A stretch of 49,617 nucleotides of DNA from Verrucomicrobiota bacterium (GTDB lineage: Bacteria > Verrucomicrobiota > Verrucomicrobiia > Limisphaerales > JACRJY01): contig JACRJY010000180.1 of the NCBI GenBank assembly GCA_016235585.1, positions 1-49,617 of the forward strand, read 5' to 3'. The position numbers were made by a program, and so were the translations under genes. Positions 42,501 through 49,617 of the stretch are shown here, piece after piece. Within the stretch, counting starts at the first letter, position 1; every line of letters begins with the position of its first letter. The notes beneath the pieces were generated by a model. That model had not been told where the DNA came from and did no database searches. It saw only the letters and a list, made by a program, of their open reading frames with translations.

Positions 42501-42584
42501 GAGGAGGCTTGCAAAAAAAACGGAGGCAATCCGAACCTCCCTGCATCGGCGGCTACGAGTTGAGGAGTTTGCGGGCGTTGTCAT
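39528..42584 (-). CDS. PVC-type heme-binding dehydrogenase (CxxCH), secreted
   Basis: 1018 residues; after 16 residues an export signal RIASVFFASLLTLAPPVF is seen, and the frame overlaps the upstream gene by 32 bases. Residues 50-440 are the PVC membrane-bound dehydrogenase/glucose-sorbosone-like beta-propeller (FRIPDGFRMDLLAAEPLV, GLSWPTGVACWKGGVFV, VWGLDNHIHGAGSSNGG). Residues 480-860 form HEAT-like helical repeats. The C-terminal cytochrome c domain has a single heme site CATCH near residue 898 and ends DLIAFLLGH. These proteins are thought to be periplasmic sugar or alcohol dehydrogenases. Calcium-site-like DTDGDGKFD and DTNGDGLAD loops sit in the propeller. Confidence 0.92.
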   Translation of the reverse strand: MTTPANSSTRSRRCREVRIASVFFASLLTLAPPVFHSAEPLAKQLPGIPPTPPAGAAKTFRIPDGFRMDLLAAEPLVASPVAMAYDENGRAFVCEMRDYPYTDKARHKPNQENPTDAPIGRVTLLEDTDGDGKFDKSTVFADGLSWPTGVACWKGGVFVAATPDIWYLKDTNGDGLADVRRRVLTGFRKYNVQAVINSLVWGLDNHIHGAGSSNGGQIRPGDKPDARPTVMSRHDFRLDPVTGEFELLSGGARYGGSFDDWGNRFLCNIRNPVQHVVLPARYLARNPYLAVRSAVHDAAEAGDQLPVYRISPFEPWRELRAKRWAGERDMVMPRSELIGGGVFTSTSGLTIYRSSAYPEKYRGAAFLGEVANNVIHVEHLTPDGATFKAQPMFNKVEFVASTDIWFRPVYFVNAPDGTLTVVDMYRENIEHPWSIPDDIHAAVDLTSGRDMGRLWRLAPANFKTQKPPRLGSAGTAELVAALENPNSWWRETAQRLLFERQDKAAAPALHQLVKSGKSPQARLHALWTLQGLNALSDDDVLAGLNDKSAGVRENAVKLAEQRAAGVSPAVSSQSPLLDAVLNLANDPDARVRFQLAFTLGQISGPLASDALATIAKHDAGEPWIRTAVMSSVANSSDQLLSRLLADGKFTAQSNSTELIRELAQIVGVRGKTPEMQQVLLAVASTGVQPSPVLCELFVGIGDGLKRSGKSLRRAGMTGEAARVTDTLLAEAAQTSANARAPLEIRTAAIKLLTYDDFTRIKVPLTDLLDPKESQEIQRAAIAATGSFTAPETAPMLLAHWRAQTPAVRAEVIGTMLGGRARVLPLLQAIESGAIPANQIPFAKRALLLRSTDAKVKELATRLYGDSAPGSRKEVVEKFKPALAIKGDAARGKKIFETSCATCHRAGELGKDVGPNLATIRAWNPEQVLINILDPNREVSPNFLGYTVETKDGRTLDGVIAEESAASLTLKRAEGLTDTILRRDIASLTGSGLSLMPEGLEATVTVEQMADLIAFLLGH

Positions 42585-43521
42585 GCGTGAGGGCGGCGCG
42601 TTGCGCCGGCGTGAGATCGGACTCCTGTAGTTTCAGCTTCGCCGACTCGAAGTAGTAGAACGGCGCGTGCGAGCCAAAGCAGAGGCGGTCGGGCGGGAGT
42701 TGTTTCAACAGGTTGCCGGCGCCCTCGACGCTTTCGAGCGTGGCGATTTCAAACCGCACGCCGACCGCGGCGAGGTCGAGCACGGGCTTGCCGCGCAACG
42801 TGCGGAAGGCGTTGAGCAGTTGCACGCGCGCCCCGGGAAACTTTTTCAACAAAGCGGGCAAGGGCGCAGTGTCCGTGGGCGCGGCCTTGGCGAGCGCGAG
42901 CTGGGTGCGGTCGTCTTCCATCACGAGCGCGATTTGCACGAGCAGGCCGCGGTCGGTGGCGGCAGCCAGGAAACGCCCAAACAGCGGGTCGCCGAGTTTG
43001 TAGCCGTGGTAATTCGGGTGGAGGCGGACACCGCGCATCTGGTGAACCTCGGCGCAGCGGCGCAGGTCGGTTTCCCAGTCCGGCAGCGTCGGGTTGATCG
43101 CGCCGATGGGGAGGAGCAGGCCCTTGCCGTGGCGCGCGCACTCGTCGGCGAGACGGGCGTTGGCGGTGGTCAGGTCTTTGTGGAGCAACGCGTCGAACGT
43201 GCCGGCCCACGCCTGCGTGACGCCGTGCGCGCGGAGCTTGGCGACGAGCGCGGGCGTGTCGTCCAGCGGGCAGCGGCGGAACGGCCAGCGTGAGAGGGAG
43301 ACGTTGGTGTCAATGAGCGCGGCGGGCTTCGCTTGCGCAGCGGGTGACGGAAGCGCGGCAGAAAGGGCGATGGCCGAAGTGGCCATGAGGAACTCGCGGC
43401 GACTTGAAAGCCAATCATTACCGCCACCCCTCACCCCGGCCCTCTCCCCGAGGGGAGAGGGAGAAGAAACCACTCCGGCGGCGTCGAAAGGGCGGAGACG
43501 GTTCAGTTCAAGTGATTTCAT
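42553..43521 (-). CDS. Tat-exported amidohydrolase (Amidohydro_2 TIM barrel)
   Basis: 322 residues from ATG at 43521, which overlaps the upstream stop (ATGA). A Tat signal SRREFLMATSAIALSAALPS begins only at residue 40. The barrel has ALIDTNVSLSRWPFRR (metal-site strand, here without the usual DxHxH), VRLHPNYHGYKL, LLVQIALVMED, FEIATLES and LCFGSHAPFYYF. Residues 19-33 (SSPSPLGERAGVRGG) are encoded by an inserted palindrome. A GTG inside that palindrome at 43434 has a GGAGAGGG site 6 bases upstream and would give a normal-length Tat signal, so it may be the real start. Function: metal-dependent hydrolysis or decarboxylation, substrate unknown. Confidence 0.8.
   Translation of the reverse strand: MKSLELNRLRPFDAAGVVSSPSPLGERAGVRGGGNDWLSSRREFLMATSAIALSAALPSPAAQAKPAALIDTNVSLSRWPFRRCPLDDTPALVAKLRAHGVTQAWAGTFDALLHKDLTTANARLADECARHGKGLLLPIGAINPTLPDWETDLRRCAEVHQMRGVRLHPNYHGYKLGDPLFGRFLAAATDRGLLVQIALVMEDDRTQLALAKAAPTDTAPLPALLKKFPGARVQLLNAFRTLRGKPVLDLAAVGVRFEIATLESVEGAGNLLKQLPPDRLCFGSHAPFYYFESAKLKLQESDLTPAQRAALTHDNARKLLNS
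43440..43461. repeat. Perfect 10-bp palindrome inside the amidohydrolase N-terminus
   Basis: CCCTCTCCCC, a 2-base GA loop, and its exact complement GGGGAGAGGG. It is the core of a very widespread bacterial extragenic palindrome whose translation reads PSPLGERAG. Here it is in frame between the annotated start and the Tat signal. Confidence 0.88.
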
Positions 43522-44306
43522 ACCTTGATCCCTTTCGCCTTGAGGATGGGGGTCATGAGCCGCTTCAGATTTTCGCCAAGGATGAGTTTCTTCGCGGACT
43601 CGGGGATGTTCGCGCCGAAAACCTTTCCGAGTTGCGAGGAGAAACTCCGCCCGCCCGCATCGCTGCCGTAAAGGACGCGCCCGGCGCCGAGTTCACGCAC
43701 CGCCATCTCGGTGTAGCCGGCGACCGGTTCCGAGCCGGCGAGGTCGGCGTAAAGATTCCTCTGCCCGCGGATGGCGCGGAGGCCGAGTTCCCAATCGCCA
43801 CCGGTGTGGCCGCAGATGATCGGCGTGTTGGGATGGCGGCGCGCGAGTGCGACGAGTTCGAGCGGGGTGGATTCGCCGGGCAGGTTGCCGGTGACGTTAA
43901 ACCAGGTGTGCTGGAAGATGACGGCCTTGAGTTCGGCGGCGCGCTGGATGATGGGATCGAGTTCCGGCCCGGAACAGCGGTGCGCGACCCAGAGCTTCAC
44001 GCCGACCATCGGGCCGTTGGCGACGCAGCGCTCGAGTTCCGCAAGCGAAGCCTCGACGTGCTTCGGATTGAGATAGACGAAGCCAAACGTGCGGTCGGGA
44101 AACTTGCCGATGGCCTGGAGCACCTGGTCGTTCTCGCGACGCAAATCTTCCGGCGACGGATCGCGCGCCCACGGCATGCCCATGTAGACGCACAGGCGCT
44201 CGATGCCCATGCGGCCAGCGATGGTGATGAGTTGCGCCATGCGCTTCTCCGGCGTCTTGCCGTCAACGCCGGACAGGTGGCAGTGGAGATCCCAGATCAT
44301 GGCCAT
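43518..44306 (-). CDS. Amidohydrolase (Amidohydro_2 TIM barrel), cytoplasmic
   Basis: 262 residues, no signal peptide. Metal site WDLHCHLSG at the N-terminus, GFVYLNPKHVEASLAEL, GVKLWVAHRCSGPELDPII (possible carboxylated or metal-binding Lys region), IFQHTWFN, PIICGHTGGDWELG and VLYGSDAGGRSFSSQLG. This is the complete set for an ACMSD/Amidohydro_2 barrel with two histidines in DLHCH, further histidines and a terminal aspartate. It is the upstream partner of the exported amidohydrolase, coupled by ATGA. ATG at 44306 or 44300 can start it. Confidence 0.9.
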   Translation of the reverse strand: MAMIWDLHCHLSGVDGKTPEKRMAQLITIAGRMGIERLCVYMGMPWARDPSPEDLRRENDQVLQAIGKFPDRTFGFVYLNPKHVEASLAELERCVANGPMVGVKLWVAHRCSGPELDPIIQRAAELKAVIFQHTWFNVTGNLPGESTPLELVALARRHPNTPIICGHTGGDWELGLRAIRGQRNLYADLAGSEPVAGYTEMAVRELGAGRVLYGSDAGGRSFSSQLGKVFGANIPESAKKLILGENLKRLMTPILKAKGIKV

Positions 44307-44499
44307 GATGGTTGATGCGCGTCGGCTTTGAACTGCAGCTTGTCACGAAATTCGACGCCGGGCCAGCATGGGTTGCGCGGCAATTTCTCACCGGTTGCGG
44401 TATTTTTGTGACAAGGCCGCGAAACCCCGCCGCACGAGCCGCCAGCCATTTGTGAAACGTCCCGCCGGAGTGACCGGGTGCCCGCACGAAATCCCGGCC

Positions 44500-46023
44500 T
44501 CATCCCCAAATCTGCCGATCCAGCGAGCGATACTGGATCGCCTCGCCGATGTGCTCCCCGGTGACGCTCTCTTTCCCGGCGAGGTCGGCCATGGTGCGGG
44601 CGACTTTGAGGATGCGGTCGTAGGCTCGCGCGCTCAAGTTCAGGTCGCTCATCGCGAACTTCAGCATTTCATTCGCCGCGTCGTCGAGCGCGCAGAATTC
44701 CTTCAGCTCCTTCGTGCCCATCCGCGCGTTGCAGGAAACTTTGCGCCCGTCGAACCGCTTCTGTTGCCGCTGCCGTGCGGCGACGACGCGCTCGCGAATC
44801 GCCGCCGACGGCTCGCCGGGCCGGGCCGCGGTCATCTCGCGGAACTTCACCTGCGGCACTTCCACGTGCAGGTCAATACGATCCAGCAGCGGGCCGGAAA
44901 TTCTGCCGAGATAATTTTGGATTTCACGCGGCGAACTCTTCGATTCGCCGGGCATCTTGCCGTCGGGCGTCGGATTCATTGCGGCCACCAGCATGAACTG
45001 TGCAGGGAACGTCATCGTGCCCGCCGCGCGCGAGATGGTGACTTTGCCCTCCTCCAATGGCTGGCGCATCGTCTCCAGCGCGCTGCGCTTGAACTCCGGC
45101 AGTTCATCGAGAAACAGCACGCCGTGATGCGCGAGGGAAATTTCGCCGGGCGTCGGATTCATGCTGCCGCCGAGCAGGCCGGCGTCGCTCGCGGTGTGAT
45201 GCGGCGCGCGAAAGGGCCGCCGCGTGACCAGCGCCTGCCCCGGCGCGAGCAGGCCGGTGATGCTGTGAATCGTCGTCGTCTCCAGCGCCTCGGCGAGCGT
45301 GAGCGGCGGGAGAATCGTCGGCAGCCGTTTCGCGAGCATGGATTTGCCGGTGCCGGGCGGGCCGATGAGCAGCACGTTGTGGCCGCCTGCCGCCGCAATT
45401 TCGAGCGCGCGCTTCACGGACTCCTGCCCCTTCACGTCGGCGAAGTCCAGTTCGTCGTCCCACGACTGGTCGAAGATTTTTTCCAAATCCACGCGCAGCG
45501 GAGAAATCTTCACCTCGCCCTCCAGAAACGAAACGGCCTCGCGGAGATTCTGCACGGGAATCACGTTCAGCCCGCTGACCACGGCGGCCTCGGCGGCGTT
45601 CTCTTTCGGGACGAGCAGGCCGGAGCGCCCGTCCTGCCGCGCCCGAAGCGCGATGGGCAGCACGCCCCGGACGGACCGCACCGCGCCGGTCAGCGCGAGT
45701 TCGCCGACCATCACGAAGTTGTCGAGCTGCTCCGTCTCGAACTGCTCGCTCGCCGCGAGCATCCCGACGGCGATGGGCAGGTCGAAGCTCGGCCCCTCCT
45801 TCTTCACGTCGGCGGGCGCAAGGTTGATGGTCGTCTTGCCCATCGGGAACTTGAAGCCGGAGTTCGTGATCGCCGTGCTCACGCGGTCGCGCGACTCCTT
45901 CACCGCCGTGTCCGGCAGGCCGACGATGACGACGAGAGTGTCGCCCCAGCCGGCGTTGACTTCCACTTCCACCGGATAGGCCTCGGTGCCCTGCACGGCG
46001 GCGGAACAGACCTTGGAAAACAT
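44500..46023 (-). CDS. comM: YifB/ComM-family Mg-chelatase-like AAA ATPase
   Basis: 507 residues, normal length. The N-terminal Lon-like domain starts MFSKVCSAAVQGTEAYPVEVEVN and includes VGLPDTAVKESRDRV. Walker A is GPPGTGKSMLAKRLP at about residue 220, Walker B LFLDELPEF, and the C-terminal Mg-chelatase subdomain includes RIDLHVEVPQV and SARAYDRILKVARTMADL. ComM is a hexameric helicase that promotes branch migration in natural transformation; homologs are found widely, including in PVC bacteria. Gene symbol is by family assignment. Confidence 0.95.
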   Translation of the reverse strand: MFSKVCSAAVQGTEAYPVEVEVNAGWGDTLVVIVGLPDTAVKESRDRVSTAITNSGFKFPMGKTTINLAPADVKKEGPSFDLPIAVGMLAASEQFETEQLDNFVMVGELALTGAVRSVRGVLPIALRARQDGRSGLLVPKENAAEAAVVSGLNVIPVQNLREAVSFLEGEVKISPLRVDLEKIFDQSWDDELDFADVKGQESVKRALEIAAAGGHNVLLIGPPGTGKSMLAKRLPTILPPLTLAEALETTTIHSITGLLAPGQALVTRRPFRAPHHTASDAGLLGGSMNPTPGEISLAHHGVLFLDELPEFKRSALETMRQPLEEGKVTISRAAGTMTFPAQFMLVAAMNPTPDGKMPGESKSSPREIQNYLGRISGPLLDRIDLHVEVPQVKFREMTAARPGEPSAAIRERVVAARQRQQKRFDGRKVSCNARMGTKELKEFCALDDAANEMLKFAMSDLNLSARAYDRILKVARTMADLAGKESVTGEHIGEAIQYRSLDRQIWG

Positions 46024-46136
46024 GGCGCGAGCCTACGAAGAAGCCGGGGGAATGGCAACACGGTGCTGGAGAATTTTTAGAAAACCGGCCCGTGATTCAC
46101 TTGGCCGGAAACAGGCGGCGGAAAACCATCGGCGAA

Positions 46137-47570
46137 TCACGCGAGCAAATCTTTCACCACCCGGCCATGCACATCCGTCAGCCGGAAGTCCCGCCCCGAG
46201 TGGCGATAGACCAGCCGCTCGTGATCGAAGCCGAGCAGATGGAGGATGGTCGCCTGCAAGTCGTGGACATGGACACGCTTCTCCACCGAGCGGAAACCAA
46301 AGTCATCCGTTGCGCCGTAGGCCTGGCCGCCTTTCACGCCGCCGCCGGCGAGCCACATCGAGAAGCCGTGGTTGTTATGGTCGCGGCCGGCGGTGGGCTT
46401 GAGATCGTTGTTCTGCGTCAGCTCCACCGTCGGCGTGCGGCCAAACTCGCCGCCCCAGATGACGAGCGTGTCGTCGAGCAGGCCGCGCGATTTCAAATCG
46501 GTGAGCAGCGCGGTGATGCCCTGGCAGGATTCGTTGGCGAGCTTGCGATGGTCCTGCGCGATGTTGTTGTGGCTGTCCCACGGCTGGAGCGTGCCGTGCC
46601 AGACCTGCACGTAACGCACGCCGCGCTCGACGAGCCGGCGCGCGATGAGCATCTGCTTCGCCTGCGCGGTGTCGCCGTAGAGTTTGCGGATGTGCTCCGG
46701 CTCGCGCCCGATGTCGAAGGCATCAGTCGCCGCAGTCTGCATGCGGAAGGCCAGCTCGAACGTGTGAATGCGCGCTTCCAGCGCCGCCTCGCGCCGAGCG
46801 GCGAGATGCTGGCGGTTGAGTTGCTCGATGAAGTCGAGCTGCGCGCGCTGCTCGGTCGCGTTGAGGAACGGATTGCGCAAGTTCTCGATCAGCTCGTGCG
46901 GCTGCTTGCCCTCCGTCTCGATGTAGGTGCCCTGATACGCGCCGGGCAGGAATGACGATTGCCAGTTGTCCGCGCCCGCGACGGGCATCCCCTTCGGCAC
47001 GAGCACCACGAAGCCGGGCAGGTTTTGATTCTCGGTTCCAAGCCCGTAGGTGATCCAAGCGCCGATGCTGGGCCGCGTCATGATGCTCGCGCCGCAATTC
47101 ATCAGCCGCAGCGAATTCTCGTGGATGGGCGTGTCCGTGTGCATCGAGCGGATGACGCACAAATCGTCCGCGTGCTTCCCGGCGAGCTGCGCGAACAACT
47201 CGCTTACCTCCAGCCCGCACTGACCGTAGCGCGCGAACTTGAACGGCGAACCCAGCGCCGCGCCCGTCGGCCGCTCGGTCGCGAAATGAATCGGCAGCCG
47301 CTGGCCGTGATACTTCGTGAGCATCGGCTTGGGGTCGAAGGTGTCCATCTGCCCCGGCCCGCCGTTGGCGAGAATCTGGATGACGCGTTTGGCCCGCGCG
47401 GGAAAATGCGGTGGGCGCGGCGCAAGTGGATGCACGTTCGGCGTCTCGGCCAGCAACCGCGCCTCGCCCATCACCGCCGCGAGTCCGAGCCAGCCGAAGC
47501 CCGCGCCGCAGCGCTGCAACATCTCGCGGCGGGTGAGCGGCGTGGCAAGGTTGAGCGAGAAAGCATTCAT
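46137..47570 (-). CDS. DUF1501 protein, exported
   Basis: 477 residues. A Tat-like signal TPLTRREMLQRCGAGFGWLG opens it. Family blocks: RVIQILANGGPGQMDTFDPKP, RPSIGAWITYGLGTEN, LNLPGFVVLVPKG-type segment, IARRLVERGVRYVQVWHG, and LVIWGGEFGRTPTVELTQN followed by GRDHNNHGFSMWLAGGG. It is only moderately similar to the DUF1501 at 20724-22184. Its usual partner, a DUF1549/1553 cytochrome, lies just upstream but is broken by an insertion. Confidence 0.95.
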   Translation of the reverse strand: MNAFSLNLATPLTRREMLQRCGAGFGWLGLAAVMGEARLLAETPNVHPLAPRPPHFPARAKRVIQILANGGPGQMDTFDPKPMLTKYHGQRLPIHFATERPTGAALGSPFKFARYGQCGLEVSELFAQLAGKHADDLCVIRSMHTDTPIHENSLRLMNCGASIMTRPSIGAWITYGLGTENQNLPGFVVLVPKGMPVAGADNWQSSFLPGAYQGTYIETEGKQPHELIENLRNPFLNATEQRAQLDFIEQLNRQHLAARREAALEARIHTFELAFRMQTAATDAFDIGREPEHIRKLYGDTAQAKQMLIARRLVERGVRYVQVWHGTLQPWDSHNNIAQDHRKLANESCQGITALLTDLKSRGLLDDTLVIWGGEFGRTPTVELTQNNDLKPTAGRDHNNHGFSMWLAGGGVKGGQAYGATDDFGFRSVEKRVHVHDLQATILHLLGFDHERLVYRHSGRDFRLTDVHGRVVKDLLA

Positions 47571-47606
47571 GTCAGATCCTCAACGCGCGAGAAAAGCCGA
47601 GGAGGG

Positions 47607-47692
47607 CCGCCGCACTCCAAGACGCTGGCGCGAGACAGGGAGCGCCGCGACTCGCGACAGCGGCTTGGACTGCGCCAGTCCTCTGGCGCTTT
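47607..47692. repeat. Degenerate GGAG-type palindromic cluster
   Basis: In the 176-base gap between DUF1501 and the broken cytochrome gene. It contains a CGCCGCACTCC end resembling the long REP elements, then GGAG followed by a CGCGA/TCGCG hairpin, and a 6-bp stem GCGCCA/TGGCGC (47672-47689). It looks like a decayed or composite member of the same repeat class. Confidence 0.55.
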
Positions 47693-47746
47693 CCGAATGG
47701 GGACAGAGTGAGTCTCGTCACCTCGAGTGCTACGGAGTTGGCGGTT

Positions 47747-49478
47747 TCAATCCACATACACAAACTCGTTTGAGACCAACAAGCCTTGAACAAAGCTCGC
47801 CCAACGGGTCGCGCCCGGCTCATCGAGCGGCGCATCGCCAACGTAATTCATCGCCAGCTTCACTTCGTCCTTCGACGGCTGGCGGGAGAGCACGATTCGG
47901 AACGCGGCTGCGGTGCGCTCGCGCGCCGTCTTTGCCTTTTCCATTTCTTCGCGGTGCAAGACCACGGCGGCCTGCTGACGGACAAAAGAGCTGTTCATCA
48001 GAAACAACGCCTGCAACGACACGAGCGTCTCCGCCCGGCGCGCGATGGACGTGTCAGGATTGGCCACGTCGAAATTGCGGAGCAGCGCGGGGATGCGGAA
48101 GCGGTCGGTGTAGCCGTAGAGTGCGCGGCGCAGATTCTTGTCGTCGAGTATCGCGCCGCGTCCGCCAAGGCTGGTATCAAGCCGCCCGGCGACGTGGAGC
48201 ATCGAGTCGCGCAGGGGCTCGAACTCCAACCGCCGTGGCGACATGCGCCACAGGAGGCGGTTCGCCGGATCCCTCGACTGCGCGCGCGACTGAACCACGC
48301 TGCTCTGCTGCCAAGTCGCCGAGGTGAGGATGTAACGATGCAATGCCTTGAGCGACCAGCCGTGCTGCATGAACCACGTGGCCAGATGGTCGAGGAGTTC
48401 GGGATGCGACGGCTTCTGTCCCATCGTGCCAAAATCGTCGGGCGTGGCGACAAGACCGGTGCCGAAGTGCTGCTGCCACACGCGATTGACGATCACACGC
48501 ACCGTGAGTGGATTCTTTGGACTTGCGATGGCCTGCGCGAGTTGAAGCCGTCCGTCATCGGCGTAGCTGCGGCCGTCCACGCTCGCGAGCACGCCGAGAA
48601 ACTTGCGCGGCACGGCGGCGCCGGGTTGCTTCATGTCGCCGCGGATGAAGACGCGCGGGTCAACGGGCTTGGGCGTCGGCTTCACCATCATTGCACGGTC
48701 CACCGGACCGTTGATCTCGATGACGTGCAGGTCGGTCAGGAGCTTGCCCGCCTTCTCGCCATCGCTGCGGTTGACAAGTTCCTTCTCGTTGAGAAAGCGG
48801 TGCAGGTCCTGGCGAATCTCGTCACGGCTCGCGGGCGGCACCGGCGAACTTTTGCCGAAGACCAACTCCACGATCTCGCGCGACTCGGCCGTGTCGGACT
48901 TCAATGCCTGCGCGATGACCGAGCCGTAGGTCGTCGCTGCTTCGATCATCGTGCGCGGCGGAGACTTGGTGAAAGCTGCGATGACCGCCGGGTGATGACC
49001 GGCAAGACCGGCGCGGATGATTTTGCCGGCGGATGAAGCAAAATCATGTTTTGGCAAAATCATGAGCTGGTGCCAGAGGCGGAAGAACGGTTCATCGCGC
49101 TCCACGCATTGCTTCAGCAACGCGGCCCAACGATCCGGCGCGTGATAGACGAGCCAGCCGCGCGGCGTGTCGAGCGGAATGTCGCCGTCCGTGGTGCGAT
49201 GATTCGGCGAGGCGCGCACGAGATATTGCAGATACTCGGTGGCGAAATCGCGCAGGTGTTTGCTGGATGAGGCGAAGCACGCGTCCACGTGCGCCTCGTA
49301 ATCCGCGATGGCCTTCGCGCGCTTCTTTTCGTATTCCGCGAGCACCTTCGCGTCGCCCGTGCGCCGAACTTCGGGCAGGTCGAGCGGTTCCTCCATGCTG
49401 TCGAGGATGCCGTAGAGCGAGTAGTAGTCCGCCGTCGGGATCGGATCGAACTTGTGATCGTGACAGCGTGCGCACGCT
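47747..49478 (-). pseudogene. DUF1549/DUF1553 cytochrome, 5' part cut off by an IS630-type insertion
   Basis: The family sequence begins [20 protein letters not shown], in the middle of the DUF1549 domain at its CxxCH, and runs through DUF1553 ([52 protein letters not shown]) to the stop. Everything that should precede the CxxCH (signal peptide, cytochrome domain, first half of DUF1549) is missing and replaced from about 49479 by unrelated sequence containing the start of a transposase on the opposite strand. The frame stays open into that sequence, giving a false 41-residue N-terminus. The missing part may lie beyond the window. Confidence 0.88.
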
Positions 49479-49617
49479 AGTCTAGTGTCCAACAAGTCAT
49501 TTACATTATAGAGTTGTGGGACATAATGGGGGCGATGCCACGCCATGCCCAGCCACTGACCTTGAGCGATTCGGAGGCGAAACAACTGGACGCTCGCGTT
49601 CAAGATCGTCGTTCCAC
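49479..49617 (+). mobile_element. IS630-type insertion sequence, left end only
   Basis: The switch from cytochrome codons to foreign sequence occurs in GCTAGTCTAGTGTCC; IS630-family elements usually target TA, sometimes within CTAG, and both occur here. The following leader is AT-rich compared with the surroundings. The right end and the matching terminal repeat are outside the window, so the exact boundary and target duplication cannot be set. Confidence 0.7.
49535..49617 (+). CDS. IS630-family transposase, 3' truncated by the window edge
   Basis: 27 codons visible: [18 protein letters not shown] and then DARVQDRRS. This matches the usual IS630 N-terminus (helix-turn-helix region starting MPRxAxPLxLSxxE). 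ATG at 49535 has a GGGGG run just upstream; another in-frame ATG at 49526 is possible. The DDE catalytic domain lies outside the window. Confidence 0.75.
   Translation, partial: MPRHAQPLTLSDSEAKQLDARVQDRRS

Noticed and set aside
44339-44415. CTTGTCAC/GTGACAAG inverted pair upstream of the amidohydrolase
   Set aside because: Only 8 bases with a 61-base gap; could occur by chance and has no further support as an operator.

Overview
The window is a gene-dense, GC-rich bacterial segment, nearly all of it read from the minus strand. The gene content points to the PVC superphylum, most likely a soil or freshwater Verrucomicrobiota of the Pedosphaera/Limisphaera type. The evidence is two formylglycine-type sulfatases, two DUF1501 proteins, two DUF1549/DUF1553 planctomycete-type cytochromes, a DUF1592/DUF1552 pair, a PVC-type heme-binding dehydrogenase, Tat-exported secreted enzymes and starts that mostly lack Shine-Dalgarno sites. 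The taxon is an inference from gene families; there is no rRNA here.

Layout. 1-2747 (plus): a partial FAH-family hydrolase, a four-helix-bundle gene enclosed by a nearly perfect 28-bp inverted repeat, and proS. 2728-9417 (minus): two tandem paralogous esterases, two sulfatases and an exported ankyrin-repeat protein. 9420-15439 (minus): a low-GC orphan, DUF1552, DUF1592 cytochrome, a hydrolase and a staphylococcal-nuclease-like protein. 15852-27068 (minus): two BNR/sialidase-like proteins, an esterase, a ceramidase-like enzyme, DUF1501, a DUF1549/1553 cytochrome, a polysaccharide deacetylase and a third copy of the esterase; four of these genes are joined by 4-nt stop/start overlaps. 27214-29565 (plus): a Tat-exported LamG plus dimethylformamidase-like protein. 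29637-36749 (minus): a sugar-phosphate isomerase-like protein, a lipoprotein, and an ABC transporter whose permease and ATPase genes are split by a REP-associated tyrosine transposase (RAYT). 36953-44306 (minus): a CehA/McbA-type metallohydrolase, a PVC heme-binding dehydrogenase and two amidohydrolases. 44500-47570 (minus): a ComM/YifB ATPase and DUF1501. 47747-49617: a DUF1549/1553 gene cut by an IS630-type insertion at the window edge.

Functionally this looks like secreted machinery for breaking down sulfated or acylated polymers: sulfatases, esterases, a deacetylase, sialidase-like and ceramidase-like proteins, together with the exported cytochrome and DUF1501/1552 partners typical of PVC bacteria.

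The most striking signal is a set of paired-hairpin repeats whose outer ends begin GGAG and finish CTCC. Six are well preserved: 12784-12851, 24147-24222, 32798-32945, 35056-35204, 35833-35983 and 39455-39526. Four of the six lie inside genes and are read through in frame, including one inside the RAYT itself; one abuts the permease start codon and one abuts a stop codon. This looks like a RAYT/REP system that has colonised protein-coding linkers. A second candidate element is the four-helix-bundle gene between inverted repeats at 583-1002.
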